Shown: piece by piece, positions 44,223-52,331 of the stretch
Layout of the letters: every line of letters begins with the position of its first letter
How positions within the stretch are numbered: the stretch's first letter is position 1
Assembly (NCBI GenBank): GCA_007745635.1
Contig: CP036272.1
Span: forward strand, 1,965,900-2,029,899
DNA length: 64,000 nucleotides
Source of the DNA: Stieleria bergensis
GTDB lineage: Bacteria > Planctomycetota > Planctomycetia > Pirellulales > Pirellulaceae
Reading direction: 5' to 3'
Made by a program: the position numbers and the translations under genes
Notes under the pieces: model-generated
What the model was told of the DNA's origin: nothing
What the model saw: only the letters and a program-made list of their open reading frames with translations
Databases searched by the model: none

Positions 44223-46234
44223 AAGGGATTGATCTTCCAGTTCGGGTGCGCGGCTTTCAGCGATTGCAGGCCTCGCGGTGAAACCTCAGTGCGTTGCAGG
44301 TCAATGGATTCGATGGCGGGCAATCGGTTGATGACCGAAAGCGAACGATCAGTGATTGCCGATCCCGTCAGCCACAGTGTCCGCAGTGCCTGCATCCCGG
44401 CCAGGGTTGACACCGTTTTGTCACCGCAGCGAGTGTTGCTAATGTCCAACTCCGTCAGGTTCTTGGCCTTGGCAAACCATGGCGCCGCTTGATCGTCGAC
44501 GGTGGTTCGTTCCAAAGAGAGCTGGCCGACAGAAGTCGGTTGCGGAGCCAAGCGAAACAGGTCCGCGTTACTCGCTCCGGTTCCCGTTAGATCCAGCCAG
44601 CGGGCTTGGTTGGATGGATCAATGGTCGCCAAGCCCGTTGACGTGACCTGGGTGCCGTTGAAGCATAAGTTCAACCAAGGTCTGGTGATCGGATTGGCGG
44701 TGACCCGTTGATCATCAATCCGCAAAAACTGAACCAAGCGTTGCTCGACCATGGTGGGCTCTGGCGTCGCTGGCAGATCGGTCTGGATCTTGTATTGCTT
44801 GGCAAGCAGTTGATAAATCCACCGTCGATCTGTAACCGAGTGTCCGTCCATCATCAAGTGAGTGTAGGCAATGGCGTAGGCATAGAACGCTGCCAAATCA
44901 CCTCGCTGTTGCGCCCGTTGCATGTTGTCCGGACGCAGTTCTGAAAGCGGCACGATTTGCTGTCGACCAAAGATGCGATGCCTGGCGAATTGCAGTCTGG
45001 GGCTGTCCCAGCCACCGATGGTGGCGACCCCAGAGTCGATGTGCAAGGATTCGAACCAACCGGCGATCCCTTCAATGATCCAAAAGTCGCTGGATTGCCC
45101 AGGCGAATCGATGGTCAGCTCGCTGCGGGTTGCTTCACGAAAGAGCTGATGCACCAATTCATGCCGTCGAGTGGCTTGTCCGTCGATGGTTTCAGTGGGA
45201 TAGAAAAACGAGGTGCGGTTTTGGTCGCTGTAGAAGCCCGTTGATCGCTCGATGCCCGGAATCGAATCACCCAATGTCTTGACATAGTCCGCCGCGTCTT
45301 GAAGCAGTACGACACGCAGTTTGGTTCGCGAGGAGACCCGGGCGCGACGCGCTGCCAAGTGCTCGGAGACTTTCATGCCGTCACCGGATGCGAAGTCGGC
45401 AGGGTTAACGTCTTTGAAATGCACCGAGACCTGCTGGCGTCCTTCCCAGAGCGGGAAGAACACTTGAGTCCAAATCCAGTACGTGCGTTCCAGGTCAGCG
45501 GCAACTTTGCGAGTGGTCGCAGCGTCGGCGTGTGAGTAAATCTTGAAGTGCGCTGTTTCAGCTTGCGTGTACGAGCCGTTACGCCAGCCTAGCCAGCGCG
45601 GGGCGCTGCGGCCACCAGAGAACTTGACGATGACATTGTCTCGGCCGCTAAGTGGCAGCCCGAAGTACATTCGCAGTGCCCGGTTCTGTGGGTCACGCTG
45701 CAGTTCCTTGAATGCATCGAGATAGCCTTGCCAGCCGGGAACGTCCCAAGGCACAAGCTGTTGGCCAGCAGGTGCCTCAGTGGTCCGCCGAGCGGTGTTG
45801 CCAATCGCGCTGAGCCACACTGCATCCGCTTCGTTCGCCTGTGGCATGGCGGCGGCAGTCACCGCAGGGAGACTGCCAACGACACTGCGGTCGGCAGCAT
45901 GCACCGCAGTCCACCCCGTCAGGCAAGCACTCCAGAGCACCGCCAACAGCAACCCTGTCACCCACCGTGCAGCATGCAGGCGGCGCGGAGAACCCTGTCC
46001 TGTGTCGCCATCGGCGTTCCGTCTGGCGCGAGCGTGCGCGGGCGAATTGGCTGCGGGCGAATTGGCTGTAGACAGGTTCCGGCAAGGCATCATCAGAGCA
46101 GGCATGAGGGGGGAAAGCCAACGAGTGCATGGAGGTCTAAGTTTGCTCAACACTGCATTGTAGCTGGAAACGATCGCCGCGCTGACCGTCCTGGATGAGG
46201 GCCCCAAGGGCGGTTGCGGTTTCCGCGCGACCAA
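44219..46234 (-). CDS. Gluzincin-type metallopeptidase with C-terminal leucine-rich repeats
   Basis: The protein has a zinc-peptidase motif RRHELVHQLF (HExxH) near residue 353, and WIIEGIAGWFESL about 35 residues later supplies a third Glu ligand, as in gluzincins. The last ~170 residues are leucine-rich repeats (LTELDISNTRCGDKTVSTLAGMQALRTLWLTGSAITD). A hydrophobic segment (WVTGLLLAVLWSACLTGWTAVHAA) near residues 91-114 looks like the real signal peptide, which suggests that the N-terminal ~45-90 residues may be over-extended: in-frame ATGs lie at 46105 and 46093-46090, so the true start may be there. The protein is probably exported; substrates unknown. It overlaps the LarA-like start by four bases. 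Confidence 0.72.
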   Translation of the reverse strand: MVARKPQPPLGPSSRTVSAAIVSSYNAVLSKLRPPCTRWLSPLMPALMMPCRNLSTANSPAANSPAHARARRNADGDTGQGSPRRLHAARWVTGLLLAVLWSACLTGWTAVHAADRSVVGSLPAVTAAAMPQANEADAVWLSAIGNTARRTTEAPAGQQLVPWDVPGWQGYLDAFKELQRDPQNRALRMYFGLPLSGRDNVIVKFSGGRSAPRWLGWRNGSYTQAETAHFKIYSHADAATTRKVAADLERTYWIWTQVFFPLWEGRQQVSVHFKDVNPADFASGDGMKVSEHLAARRARVSSRTKLRVVLLQDAADYVKTLGDSIPGIERSTGFYSDQNRTSFFYPTETIDGQATRRHELVHQLFREATRSELTIDSPGQSSDFWIIEGIAGWFESLHIDSGVATIGGWDSPRLQFARHRIFGRQQIVPLSELRPDNMQRAQQRGDLAAFYAYAIAYTHLMMDGHSVTDRRWIYQLLAKQYKIQTDLPATPEPTMVEQRLVQFLRIDDQRVTANPITRPWLNLCFNGTQVTSTGLATIDPSNQARWLDLTGTGASNADLFRLAPQPTSVGQLSLERTTVDDQAAPWFAKAKNLTELDISNTRCGDKTVSTLAGMQALRTLWLTGSAITDRSLSVINRLPAIESIDLQRTEVSPRGLQSLKAAHPNWKINPL

Positions 46235-46252
46235 GGTGAACGGTCATCCGCA

Positions 46253-46284
46253 CTGGCTGACTGGCTGGCTGGCTGGCTGGCTGG
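46253..46284. repeat. GGCT simple-sequence repeat
   Basis: About seven tandem GGCT/TGGC units with one interruption (GACTGGC) near the left end. It lies just upstream of the 46234 start of the gluzincin gene, in its putative leader. Tetranucleotide runs of this kind change length easily. Confidence 0.85.
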
Positions 46285-46393
46285 GTTTCAGCGGACCGCT
46301 CCAATCGAGAGTCCCAGCACCCGAGTCGCGGCACCAGAGTTGCGGCGTTGCCGCGCCAGAGTGGCCGCGGCGATCGAGACAGCTCAATCGGCC

Positions 46394-46461
46394 GCTCGTC
46401 CCGGCTGGGTCAGCAAGCTCGAATCAATGCGAGACAGATTCGAGCTTGCTCCGGGACGAGC
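46394..46461. repeat. Long hairpin downstream of htrA
   Basis: The outer arms GCTCGTCCCGG (46394-46404) and CCGGGACGAGC (46451-46461) and the inner arms AGCAAGCTCGAATC (46412-46425) and GATTCGAGCTTGCT (46437-46450) are all perfectly complementary: 25 paired bases, with a seven-base bulge on one side and an 11-base loop. It lacks a T-run, so it is probably not a simple terminator of htrA. Confidence 0.85.
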
Positions 46462-46580
46462 GTGAATGCCGATAAGGAGTGCTTCGTTGCGCGGTAGGGG
46501 CGTTGCCTGTTCGGGGCGAGAGTGGCAGGTTCGATTCGGTGCACCCTCTGGAAAGTTGCGATCACGTCACCGCTTCAGCT

Positions 46581-48047
46581 CTAGTGGACTCGGCTGCCAG
46601 GGCGTGCGGCCAGTTTGAAGTCCCCGTAAAGAGTTTGTTCTCGTCGCACGATATAGAACCGCGCTTTGGGGCCTTTGCGAATATCGGGGTGATCAAGGAT
46701 GCCGAGCAGGTCTTCTAAGCTGGTCGTTTGCCAGCCGTAGATCCCCAGCAGGATGTCGCCATTTCGCAGGCCTTCTTGGGCCGCAACTGAACCTTGCCGA
46801 ACGGAGGTGATGTACAGTCCGCCAGGATACGGCGTGCCCATGCGTTGGTTCATGCGTTGCATGATCGAGGGGCTGACCGGTTTGGCGCGAATCCCAACGA
46901 TCGACCAAGCGGCATCATGGGCCGGATGAGTGAGGCTGCTGCCGGTGGAGGTTTTGGGACGCAAGGCGACTGTCAGCCGTTGCTGGTTTCGCTGGACTTG
47001 CACGTTGACCTGAGCACCACTGCGAACTTCCAGCAGAGCCAATCCAGCGTCTAACGGATCATCGACAGGGATCGAATCGATGCGGACAACGCGGTCGCCG
47101 GGTTTCAGACCTTGCGTAGCGGCTGGGCTGCTAGCGGCGACATGTGTGATGGTTGCTCCATCGCCGTCGCGTGGTCCGCCATCGATTCGCATTCCTGTGG
47201 CAATGCGATTCTCGTTGTATTGATCGATCATCGATGTAACGATGTCAATCACTTGATCAATGGGAATCGCAAACGCAATCTGCTGAGCCCCGACTCGAAC
47301 GGCGACATTGATGCCAATCATGTCACCATTGATGTTCAGCAAGGGGCCACCGCTGTTGCCAGGGTTGATGCCAGCGCTGATTTGAATCAGGTCGCGATAG
47401 TCTTGTGTTTCGTTGACCGGGATGTCACGATGCAGTGCACTGATGACGCCCGTTGTACAGGTGTGCACGTATCCATACGCATTCCCGATCGCAATGACGG
47501 TCTCGCCGGCCATCAAGTCACTGCTGGTGCCTCGGGGGGCAACGGCTAGCTTTTGATTGATGTTGATCTTCACAAGCGCGAGATCATTGCGTGGGCGTGA
47601 GGCGATCAGTTTGGCGCTGGTCACCGTGCCATCATGCAGCGTGACACGGATGTCGTCTACATCTTCGACCACGTGATAGTTGGTGATGATGTAGCCTCGG
47701 GGATCAATGATGACCCCGGTGCCCATGCCGTTGACTTGACGGAAACCACCCTGGGCTCCGCCAACCATTCCGGTTGCCGAGGCGCGGACGGTTTTCTGGC
47801 CATGCAAGTTCACTACCGAAGGCGTCGCCCGACGGACCGCGAGCACGATCGGGGTCTCACGAGACCGCTGGTCTGGAGTGAGGCCCTGACTCTGACTGAC
47901 GTCGGTCGCCGTGACGTTGACGGTTTCTTGAGCCACACCGTTGATCGCGGGCAGTGTCAGTGCCAGCAGCGACAATAGGGATAGCCTGAGCAAGGGCCGG
48001 TGCGGCCGATTGCGTCGCGATAGGGACCGAAAGCCTGAGCCAGTCAT
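46581..48047 (-). CDS. HtrA/DegP-type serine protease with two PDZ domains
   Basis: The 488-residue protein (ATG at 48047, AAGGA four bases upstream) has a signal peptide (about residues 19-40) and a trypsin-like domain with His125 (TNYHVVEDV), Asp155 (NDLALVK) and Ser232 (GNSGGPLL). PDZ1 lies at about 285-370 and PDZ2 at 400-475 with PGGLYITSVRQGSVA. It probably degrades or refolds misfolded envelope proteins. An earlier in-frame ATG at 48122 gives 25 more residues but is less convincing. CtpA lies divergently at 48796, so two envelope proteases share this region. Confidence 0.9.
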   Translation of the reverse strand: MTGSGFRSLSRRNRPHRPLLRLSLLSLLALTLPAINGVAQETVNVTATDVSQSQGLTPDQRSRETPIVLAVRRATPSVVNLHGQKTVRASATGMVGGAQGGFRQVNGMGTGVIIDPRGYIITNYHVVEDVDDIRVTLHDGTVTSAKLIASRPRNDLALVKININQKLAVAPRGTSSDLMAGETVIAIGNAYGYVHTCTTGVISALHRDIPVNETQDYRDLIQISAGINPGNSGGPLLNINGDMIGINVAVRVGAQQIAFAIPIDQVIDIVTSMIDQYNENRIATGMRIDGGPRDGDGATITHVAASSPAATQGLKPGDRVVRIDSIPVDDPLDAGLALLEVRSGAQVNVQVQRNQQRLTVALRPKTSTGSSLTHPAHDAAWSIVGIRAKPVSPSIMQRMNQRMGTPYPGGLYITSVRQGSVAAQEGLRNGDILLGIYGWQTTSLEDLLGILDHPDIRKGPKARFYIVRREQTLYGDFKLAARPGSRVH

Positions 48048-48795
48048 GAAGTCCTTCACAGTGCCGCCAACGGCGCGAAAGGGGAGACCAATGGCAGGGG
48101 GAAAAAGGGTCTGTCGTCGCATGTGTCCCCGTACCTAATAAGCAAAGCTGGTTGCAAATTTCATCTGTGTCTGCGGAAGAAAGCAGATGAGTGCGCCGAA
48201 GTCTCTGGCACGAGAAAGTGAATCGGAACAACCGGTACGATCCCTTGATTGCGGCTAATCGATGCCGCAAGGTTTACCAGTCTTAACAATCGAACGCTCT
48301 CGCTCACGCCTTCCACGCTTCATGGAGCGTTCTGAAGCACGTTGACAGGCTCGAGGTTGACAAAAAATCCATCAAATCTTCAACTTCGTAGCGATTCTCT
48401 TGCCTGCCAGGTCAGTGCTGGGACCGATCGCTCGCGGGCAAGAAACACACCGAATCAAAAAAAATGGTCGCCGAATCTCTTGCTGATGGGGCCCAAAGCC
48501 CGATCGATGCGCTTGGCGCAGCCTGGCCGCTTGATTCAAGACCGGCATTCCTGGCCGCAAGCCGTCGGTGGCGAAGTCCATCGCGTCAGCAGTCGGCCCG
48601 GCGACAAATCGGCGGGCTCGCGGTTGCCAAGCCTGCAGCGCTCTATTTCCAAGCCTGCAGCGCCCTGTCGCCAATCAAGCTTTCTATGCCGTACAATAAT
48701 GTGAACGCTCATTTTGCCAGTTCGTTGTGTCTCGTCTGGCTGAACGTGTTTGCTGTCGGTGTTTTGCCCCTCATTGTTTTCGGGAAACTTTGTTT
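48048..48795. other. Divergent intergenic region between htrA and the S41 protease gene
   Basis: 748 bases. It contains a direct repeat CCAAGCCTGCAGCGC at 48627-48641 and 48649-48663 (period 22 bases), and near 48127 the word CCCCGTACCT that also appears near 14826. The S41 protease frame is open from 48727, but the start chosen is 48796. No other gene is supported. Confidence 0.45.
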
Positions 48796-50187
48796 ATGCC
48801 CACCCGCAATGCTTACGTCGTTCTGATTGCGATAGTGGTCAGCTTGTTTTGTCATCAGGCCTTTCGGACCGTCAAATCAGCCAGTGTGGTTGGCCAGGCG
48901 ATCGACCTGATCAATCGAGACTATTACCGGGAAGTCAATGAAAAAGAGTTGCTTGACGCTGCCATGGTTGGCGTGGTCAGCGGATTGGATCCGTTCAGCG
49001 AGTACTTAACGGTCGATAAGTACCAAGACCTTCAAGACGATATGAAGCAGGAATTCGCTGGCATTGGCATCTTGGTTGATCAGCCCGAAGAAAACCAACC
49101 GGTCCGCGTCGTCACACCACTCGTTGGCTCCCCTGCCCTGCAAGCCGGCCTGATGCCCAATGACTTCATCATTGCCGTCGATCAGTCAGATGTTTCCGCC
49201 AGCAACTTGGACGAAGTGAGCGAAAAGCTCCGCGGCGAGGCAGGATCGACCGTCGAGGTGGTGGTGCGCCGAGGGGACGACGAAAAAGAGGTTCAAGTCC
49301 AACGTGCCCGAATCGCGATGGAATCCGTCGTCGGAGACTATCGTGACGAACAGAACCATTGGGTGTTCCGTCTGCAATCACATCCAGAGATCGCCTATGT
49401 GCGAGTGAAAAAGTTCGGCGAGAAAACCGTCAGCGAACTGCAAACCATCTTTCAACAGCTTGATTCATCCTGCGAAGGCTTGGTCCTGGATCTGCGTGAC
49501 AACGGTGGTGGCTTGCTGGATTCGGCCTGCGTCATTTGCGACATGTTTCTTGAAAAGGGGGATATCGTTTCCACGCGTGACCGCAGCGGAAACGTTGATG
49601 AGATGGTCCGAGCAACCCCCGGCACGGAAGTTCCGGCGGACTTGCCCATGGCGATTCTGATCAACCAAAACTCGGCCAGTGCCAGTGAGATTGTCGCCGC
49701 CTGTTTACAGGATCACCAACGGGCTTTGATCGTTGGCTCGCGCAGTTTCGGCAAAGGCACCGTTCAGCAAGTCATACCCCTGGAATACGGACGCAGCGCA
49801 TTGCGGTTGACCATCGCTAGATACTTTCGCCCCAGCGGAGTCAACATCCACCGAGAAAAGGAGTTCAAGGATGACGACATCTGGGGCGTGACTCCCAGCG
49901 AAGGGTTTGAGATCCCATTGACGGACGAAGAGATCATCATCTTGGGCACTCGCTGGCGCGACGCCTCGTTTCCCTTCTTGACCACCATGCTGCAGGAAAG
50001 TGATCCGCCTAATCAGGACGCTCCGTCCGATGGCAGCTCGCCGTCAAACGCTGAAGACACTGCAGAGGAGTCCGACCAGCAGGTTGCCGAGCCAGATCTG
50101 CGCAAGCTGAGCGATTCCAAGAAAGCACCCGAGCTGGATTACGATCCCCATCTTCGTGCCGCAGTGATCGAGATGCTGGGTTTATAG
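48796..50187 (+). CDS. S41-family C-terminal processing peptidase
   Basis: The 463-residue protein has one N-terminal hydrophobic segment (AYVVLIAIVVSLFCHQA), a PDZ region around residues 80-170 and a tail-specific protease domain. The catalytic Ser (in NSASASEI, about residue 295) and Lys (in SFGKGTVQQV, about 320) are separated by 25 residues, as in CtpA/Prc. A Ser/Asp/Glu-rich segment and an acidic C-terminus close the protein. It probably trims C-terminal tails of exported proteins. The ATG at 48796 follows an AT-rich stretch without a clear Shine-Dalgarno site. Confidence 0.88.
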   Translation: MPTRNAYVVLIAIVVSLFCHQAFRTVKSASVVGQAIDLINRDYYREVNEKELLDAAMVGVVSGLDPFSEYLTVDKYQDLQDDMKQEFAGIGILVDQPEENQPVRVVTPLVGSPALQAGLMPNDFIIAVDQSDVSASNLDEVSEKLRGEAGSTVEVVVRRGDDEKEVQVQRARIAMESVVGDYRDEQNHWVFRLQSHPEIAYVRVKKFGEKTVSELQTIFQQLDSSCEGLVLDLRDNGGGLLDSACVICDMFLEKGDIVSTRDRSGNVDEMVRATPGTEVPADLPMAILINQNSASASEIVAACLQDHQRALIVGSRSFGKGTVQQVIPLEYGRSALRLTIARYFRPSGVNIHREKEFKDDDIWGVTPSEGFEIPLTDEEIIILGTRWRDASFPFLTTMLQESDPPNQDAPSDGSSPSNAEDTAEESDQQVAEPDLRKLSDSKKAPELDYDPHLRAAVIEMLGL

Positions 50188-50713
50188 AGACGTTGGCCGG
50201 TTGTTGCGGAATGTTCCGAACATCCGGCCCGGCGTTGCGGCTTCAGCGACGAAATCAGTGCCTCGGTCGGCGTGGACTGCGGAGGCATCGTCGTGGCGTC
50301 GCCTTGCCCCATCGTTGGTCGCCGGGGAGGCGCGGTAAGGAAGCTGTTTTTGAACCGCTGGCGGGGGGTGAGCGGGGTGGCTTGAAGAAGAATTGGTGAA
50401 ATAAGCTTTAACGGTCGTGACGACTATCACTTGTTTGATGCCGTTGCAAGTATGCTCTAGCGTGCTGAAAAGCCCTTTCGTGGCCGAAAACTGTTTGCCG
50501 CGGGCCACAAAGACAAGTATTCTTTAAGCTAGGCTTTTTGGAACTGGCTGAACGGATTTCCCGTCGGCGATCAACTCATCTTTCTGTTTCAATTCTTGTG
50601 TGCGGGGGAAGCTGTGCACAGGGACGACAACTCACCGAGTGCTCTTTCGGCACGATTTCATCTTCGAAAGTCGGTTGAGGTTGTCACGATCAATCAATAA
50701 GGATTTGGATTCG
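50188..50713. other. Intergenic region
   Basis: 526 bases between the S41 protease gene and the TPR-like protein, with the promoter of the latter. It has a GC-rich part (50250-50380) and then an AT-richer part. No gene or clear regulatory motif is supported. Confidence 0.4.
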
Positions 50714-51505
50714 ATGACTCGACTTTCACTATGTGCGGGATTGCTTTTGGCAGTCACTTCGATGGGCTCGCCGTGTCGCGGCTCGGACCTCGCGGTACTG
50801 GCCGAAGAGTTTGGTCGTGGTGTGCATGCCTATTACGGCGGCCAACTTGATGTCGCTAACAAACACTTGAATGCCGCCATCGATGGTGGTTCGCGCGATC
50901 CACGCAGCTTTTACTTTCGCGGGATCGTCCTTTGGCAACAAGGGAACGAAGAAGCCGCCAAAGAAGACTGGACCAAGGGATCGGAGATCGAAGCCCTATA
51001 CGGTGACGCAGTCTACATCGGTCGTTCGCTGGCCCGTTTCCAAGGCGAACCCCGCTTGGTCTTGGAAGGCATTCGCAAAGACGCTCGCATGAAAGTGTTG
51101 ACCAATCAACTCAAACGAAGCGACCAACGCTTGGCGGAACTTGGTGTTCGCAGCGTGCCGGTCACTGAATATCGTCCCATCGCTCCCGGCCCCGCGGCCA
51201 AGGATCCTTTTGCAGCCGGCGGTGCATTGGGTTCAGGTGCTGGACAAGCCAAGGTAGAGTCCATTGATGCGATGGCCGGTGCCAAGCAAGATCCCTTCGC
51301 CAACGAGCGAAGTGCTCCCGCCGCTGGCGGTGCTGCTCCTGCTGCTGCGGGCGGCGATCCCTTCGGTGGAGCTGGCGGTGCTTCACCTGCTCCTGCAGAT
51401 CCTTTTGGTGGAACCGGTGGCGGCGCTGCTCCTGCTGACCCCTTCGCGCCAGCTGGTGGCGGCGGAGCTGATCCCTTTGGCGGATCCGATCCCTTCGGCA
51501 ACTGA
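50714..51505 (+). CDS. Secreted TPR-like protein with Asp-Pro-Phe-Gly-Gly-rich tail
   Basis: The 263-residue protein starts with a signal peptide (RLSLCAGLLLAVTSMGSPCRG). Residues ~25-110 read like one or two TPR helices (HAYYGGQLDVANKHLNAAIDGGSRDPRSFYFRGIVLWQQGNEEAAKEDW). The last 90 residues are disordered, Gly/Ala/Pro-rich with repeated DPFGG/DPFA motifs. Family not recognised; the layout is common for planctomycete exported proteins. AAGGA lies 11 bases before the ATG. A strong hairpin terminator follows at 51533. Confidence 0.72.
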   Translation: MTRLSLCAGLLLAVTSMGSPCRGSDLAVLAEEFGRGVHAYYGGQLDVANKHLNAAIDGGSRDPRSFYFRGIVLWQQGNEEAAKEDWTKGSEIEALYGDAVYIGRSLARFQGEPRLVLEGIRKDARMKVLTNQLKRSDQRLAELGVRSVPVTEYRPIAPGPAAKDPFAAGGALGSGAGQAKVESIDAMAGAKQDPFANERSAPAAGGAAPAAAGGDPFGGAGGASPAPADPFGGTGGGAAPADPFAPAGGGGADPFGGSDPFGN

Positions 51506-51532
51506 TTCGATTGAATCAACCAACAGACAAAT

Positions 51533-51570
51533 AAAAAAAGCGGCTGGTCACCTGATCAGCCGCTTTTTTT
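51533..51570 (+). terminator. Bidirectional rho-independent terminator
   Basis: Stem AGCGGCTG (51539-51546) / CAGCCGCT (51557-51564), flanked by A-run (51533-51539) and T-run (51564-51570). The T-run serves the TPR-like gene on the plus strand; on the minus strand the A-run also reads as T's, so the same structure can end transcripts coming from the right. Confidence 0.92.
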
Positions 51571-51589
51571 AATGATTCCACATCGACAA

Positions 51590-51712
51590 TGGCTGAGTCG
51601 GGTGATCTAGCACCGGAACCAGATCACCCAACTCAATGAGCCACTGCAGTCAAGCATCGAAACACGATGCCGTCGTGAAGCTTGCAACGTAATTCCCCGT
51701 TACTTTGCAAGC
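51590..51712. ncRNA. Cluster of three hairpins, candidate structured RNA
   Basis: Hairpin A (51590-51643): TGGCT-GAGTCGGGTGATCT paired with AGATCACCCAACTC-AATG-AGCCA, one mismatch and a four-base bulge, loop AGCACCGGAACC. Hairpin B (51654-51670): GCATCG/CGATGC with loop AAACA. Hairpin C (51680-51712): GCTTGCAACGTAA / TTACTTTGCAAGC with one mismatch and loop TTCCCCG. On the minus strand this array is followed directly by the terminator at 51533, as expected for a small RNA or structured 3' UTR. Confidence 0.5.
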
Positions 51713-51982
51713 GTTTCCTTCCTTGGAAAGTTGTGGCATCCCTGCTTCCTCCCTGCCGGACACAGAATGCACGGACCGTGCCAAACCCTCATGAAAACCA
51801 GGGCCATTTCAGATGAATCTCTTCAGTGGTCAGATCTCTTGGTTACAGCCCACTTTAATGTGGTTTCGTTCGCCATAAGTGTTTGAGGAACTTTGGCATG
51901 GCTTTTTCGCCGCACGAAAAACCGCTGCTTGAGCATGCAGCTGCTAAAAATCTGTGCAGGTCATGCCCTCTCGCTGAGCGAA
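51713..51982. other. Unassigned stretch between hairpin cluster and small gene
   Basis: About 270 bases with no supported gene or site. If the hairpin cluster is a minus-strand RNA, its promoter may lie here. Confidence 0.35.
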
Positions 51983-52204
51983 TCAAGACAGCGAACGGCT
52001 CTCGGTTTGATTGCTTGCCGTTTGGCTTGTACGCGATTCCTGTTCAGGTGGCACAATCGGTGTCACCGATACTTTCGTCCGTCGCAGTTCTTCGATCTCA
52101 GCGGCCATCTCGGCGATTAAGTTGGCGATCTCGGTCCCGGCAGATTCACCAATGTTGTTCATCAGTGCTTTGCGACAATTGAATGAGAGGCTTTTGCTTT
52201 TCAT
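51983..52204 (-). CDS. Small protein with predicted coiled coil
   Basis: The 73-residue product (ATG at 52204) begins basic, then has an amphipathic helix TEIANLIAEMAAEIEELRRTK that would form a short coiled coil, then a Ser/Gln/Thr-rich tail. Its composition is protein-like rather than random, but no family is recognised. No Shine-Dalgarno site is clear. It lies just downstream of glmS on the same strand (127-base gap), so it may be transcribed from glmS or on its own. Confidence 0.5.
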   Translation of the reverse strand: MKSKSLSFNCRKALMNNIGESAGTEIANLIAEMAAEIEELRRTKVSVTPIVPPEQESRTSQTASNQTESRSLS

Positions 52205-52331
52205 GACGTGTTTTGTTTGACGATTGAGGGTGAGTGGTGGCGGCGGATGGCCTGGGGTGTCGTTGCATGCCGTGATAGTGAGGCAATCGCACAGAGACGC
52301 GTGGTCGTGAGACGAGCGAGGCAAGACGCGC

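Larger units (their letters stand above)
46235..46580. other. Intergenic region with simple repeat and long hairpin
   Basis: 346 bases between the gluzincin gene and htrA, both minus strand. It contains a GGCT repeat (46253-46284) and a long hairpin (46394-46461), entered separately. No gene is supported. Confidence 0.55.

Noticed and set aside
14820-48137. Repeated word CCCCGTACCT (near 14826 and 48127) as a mobile-element end
   Set aside because: Only ten or eleven bases are shared, without longer flanking identity or a transposase gene.
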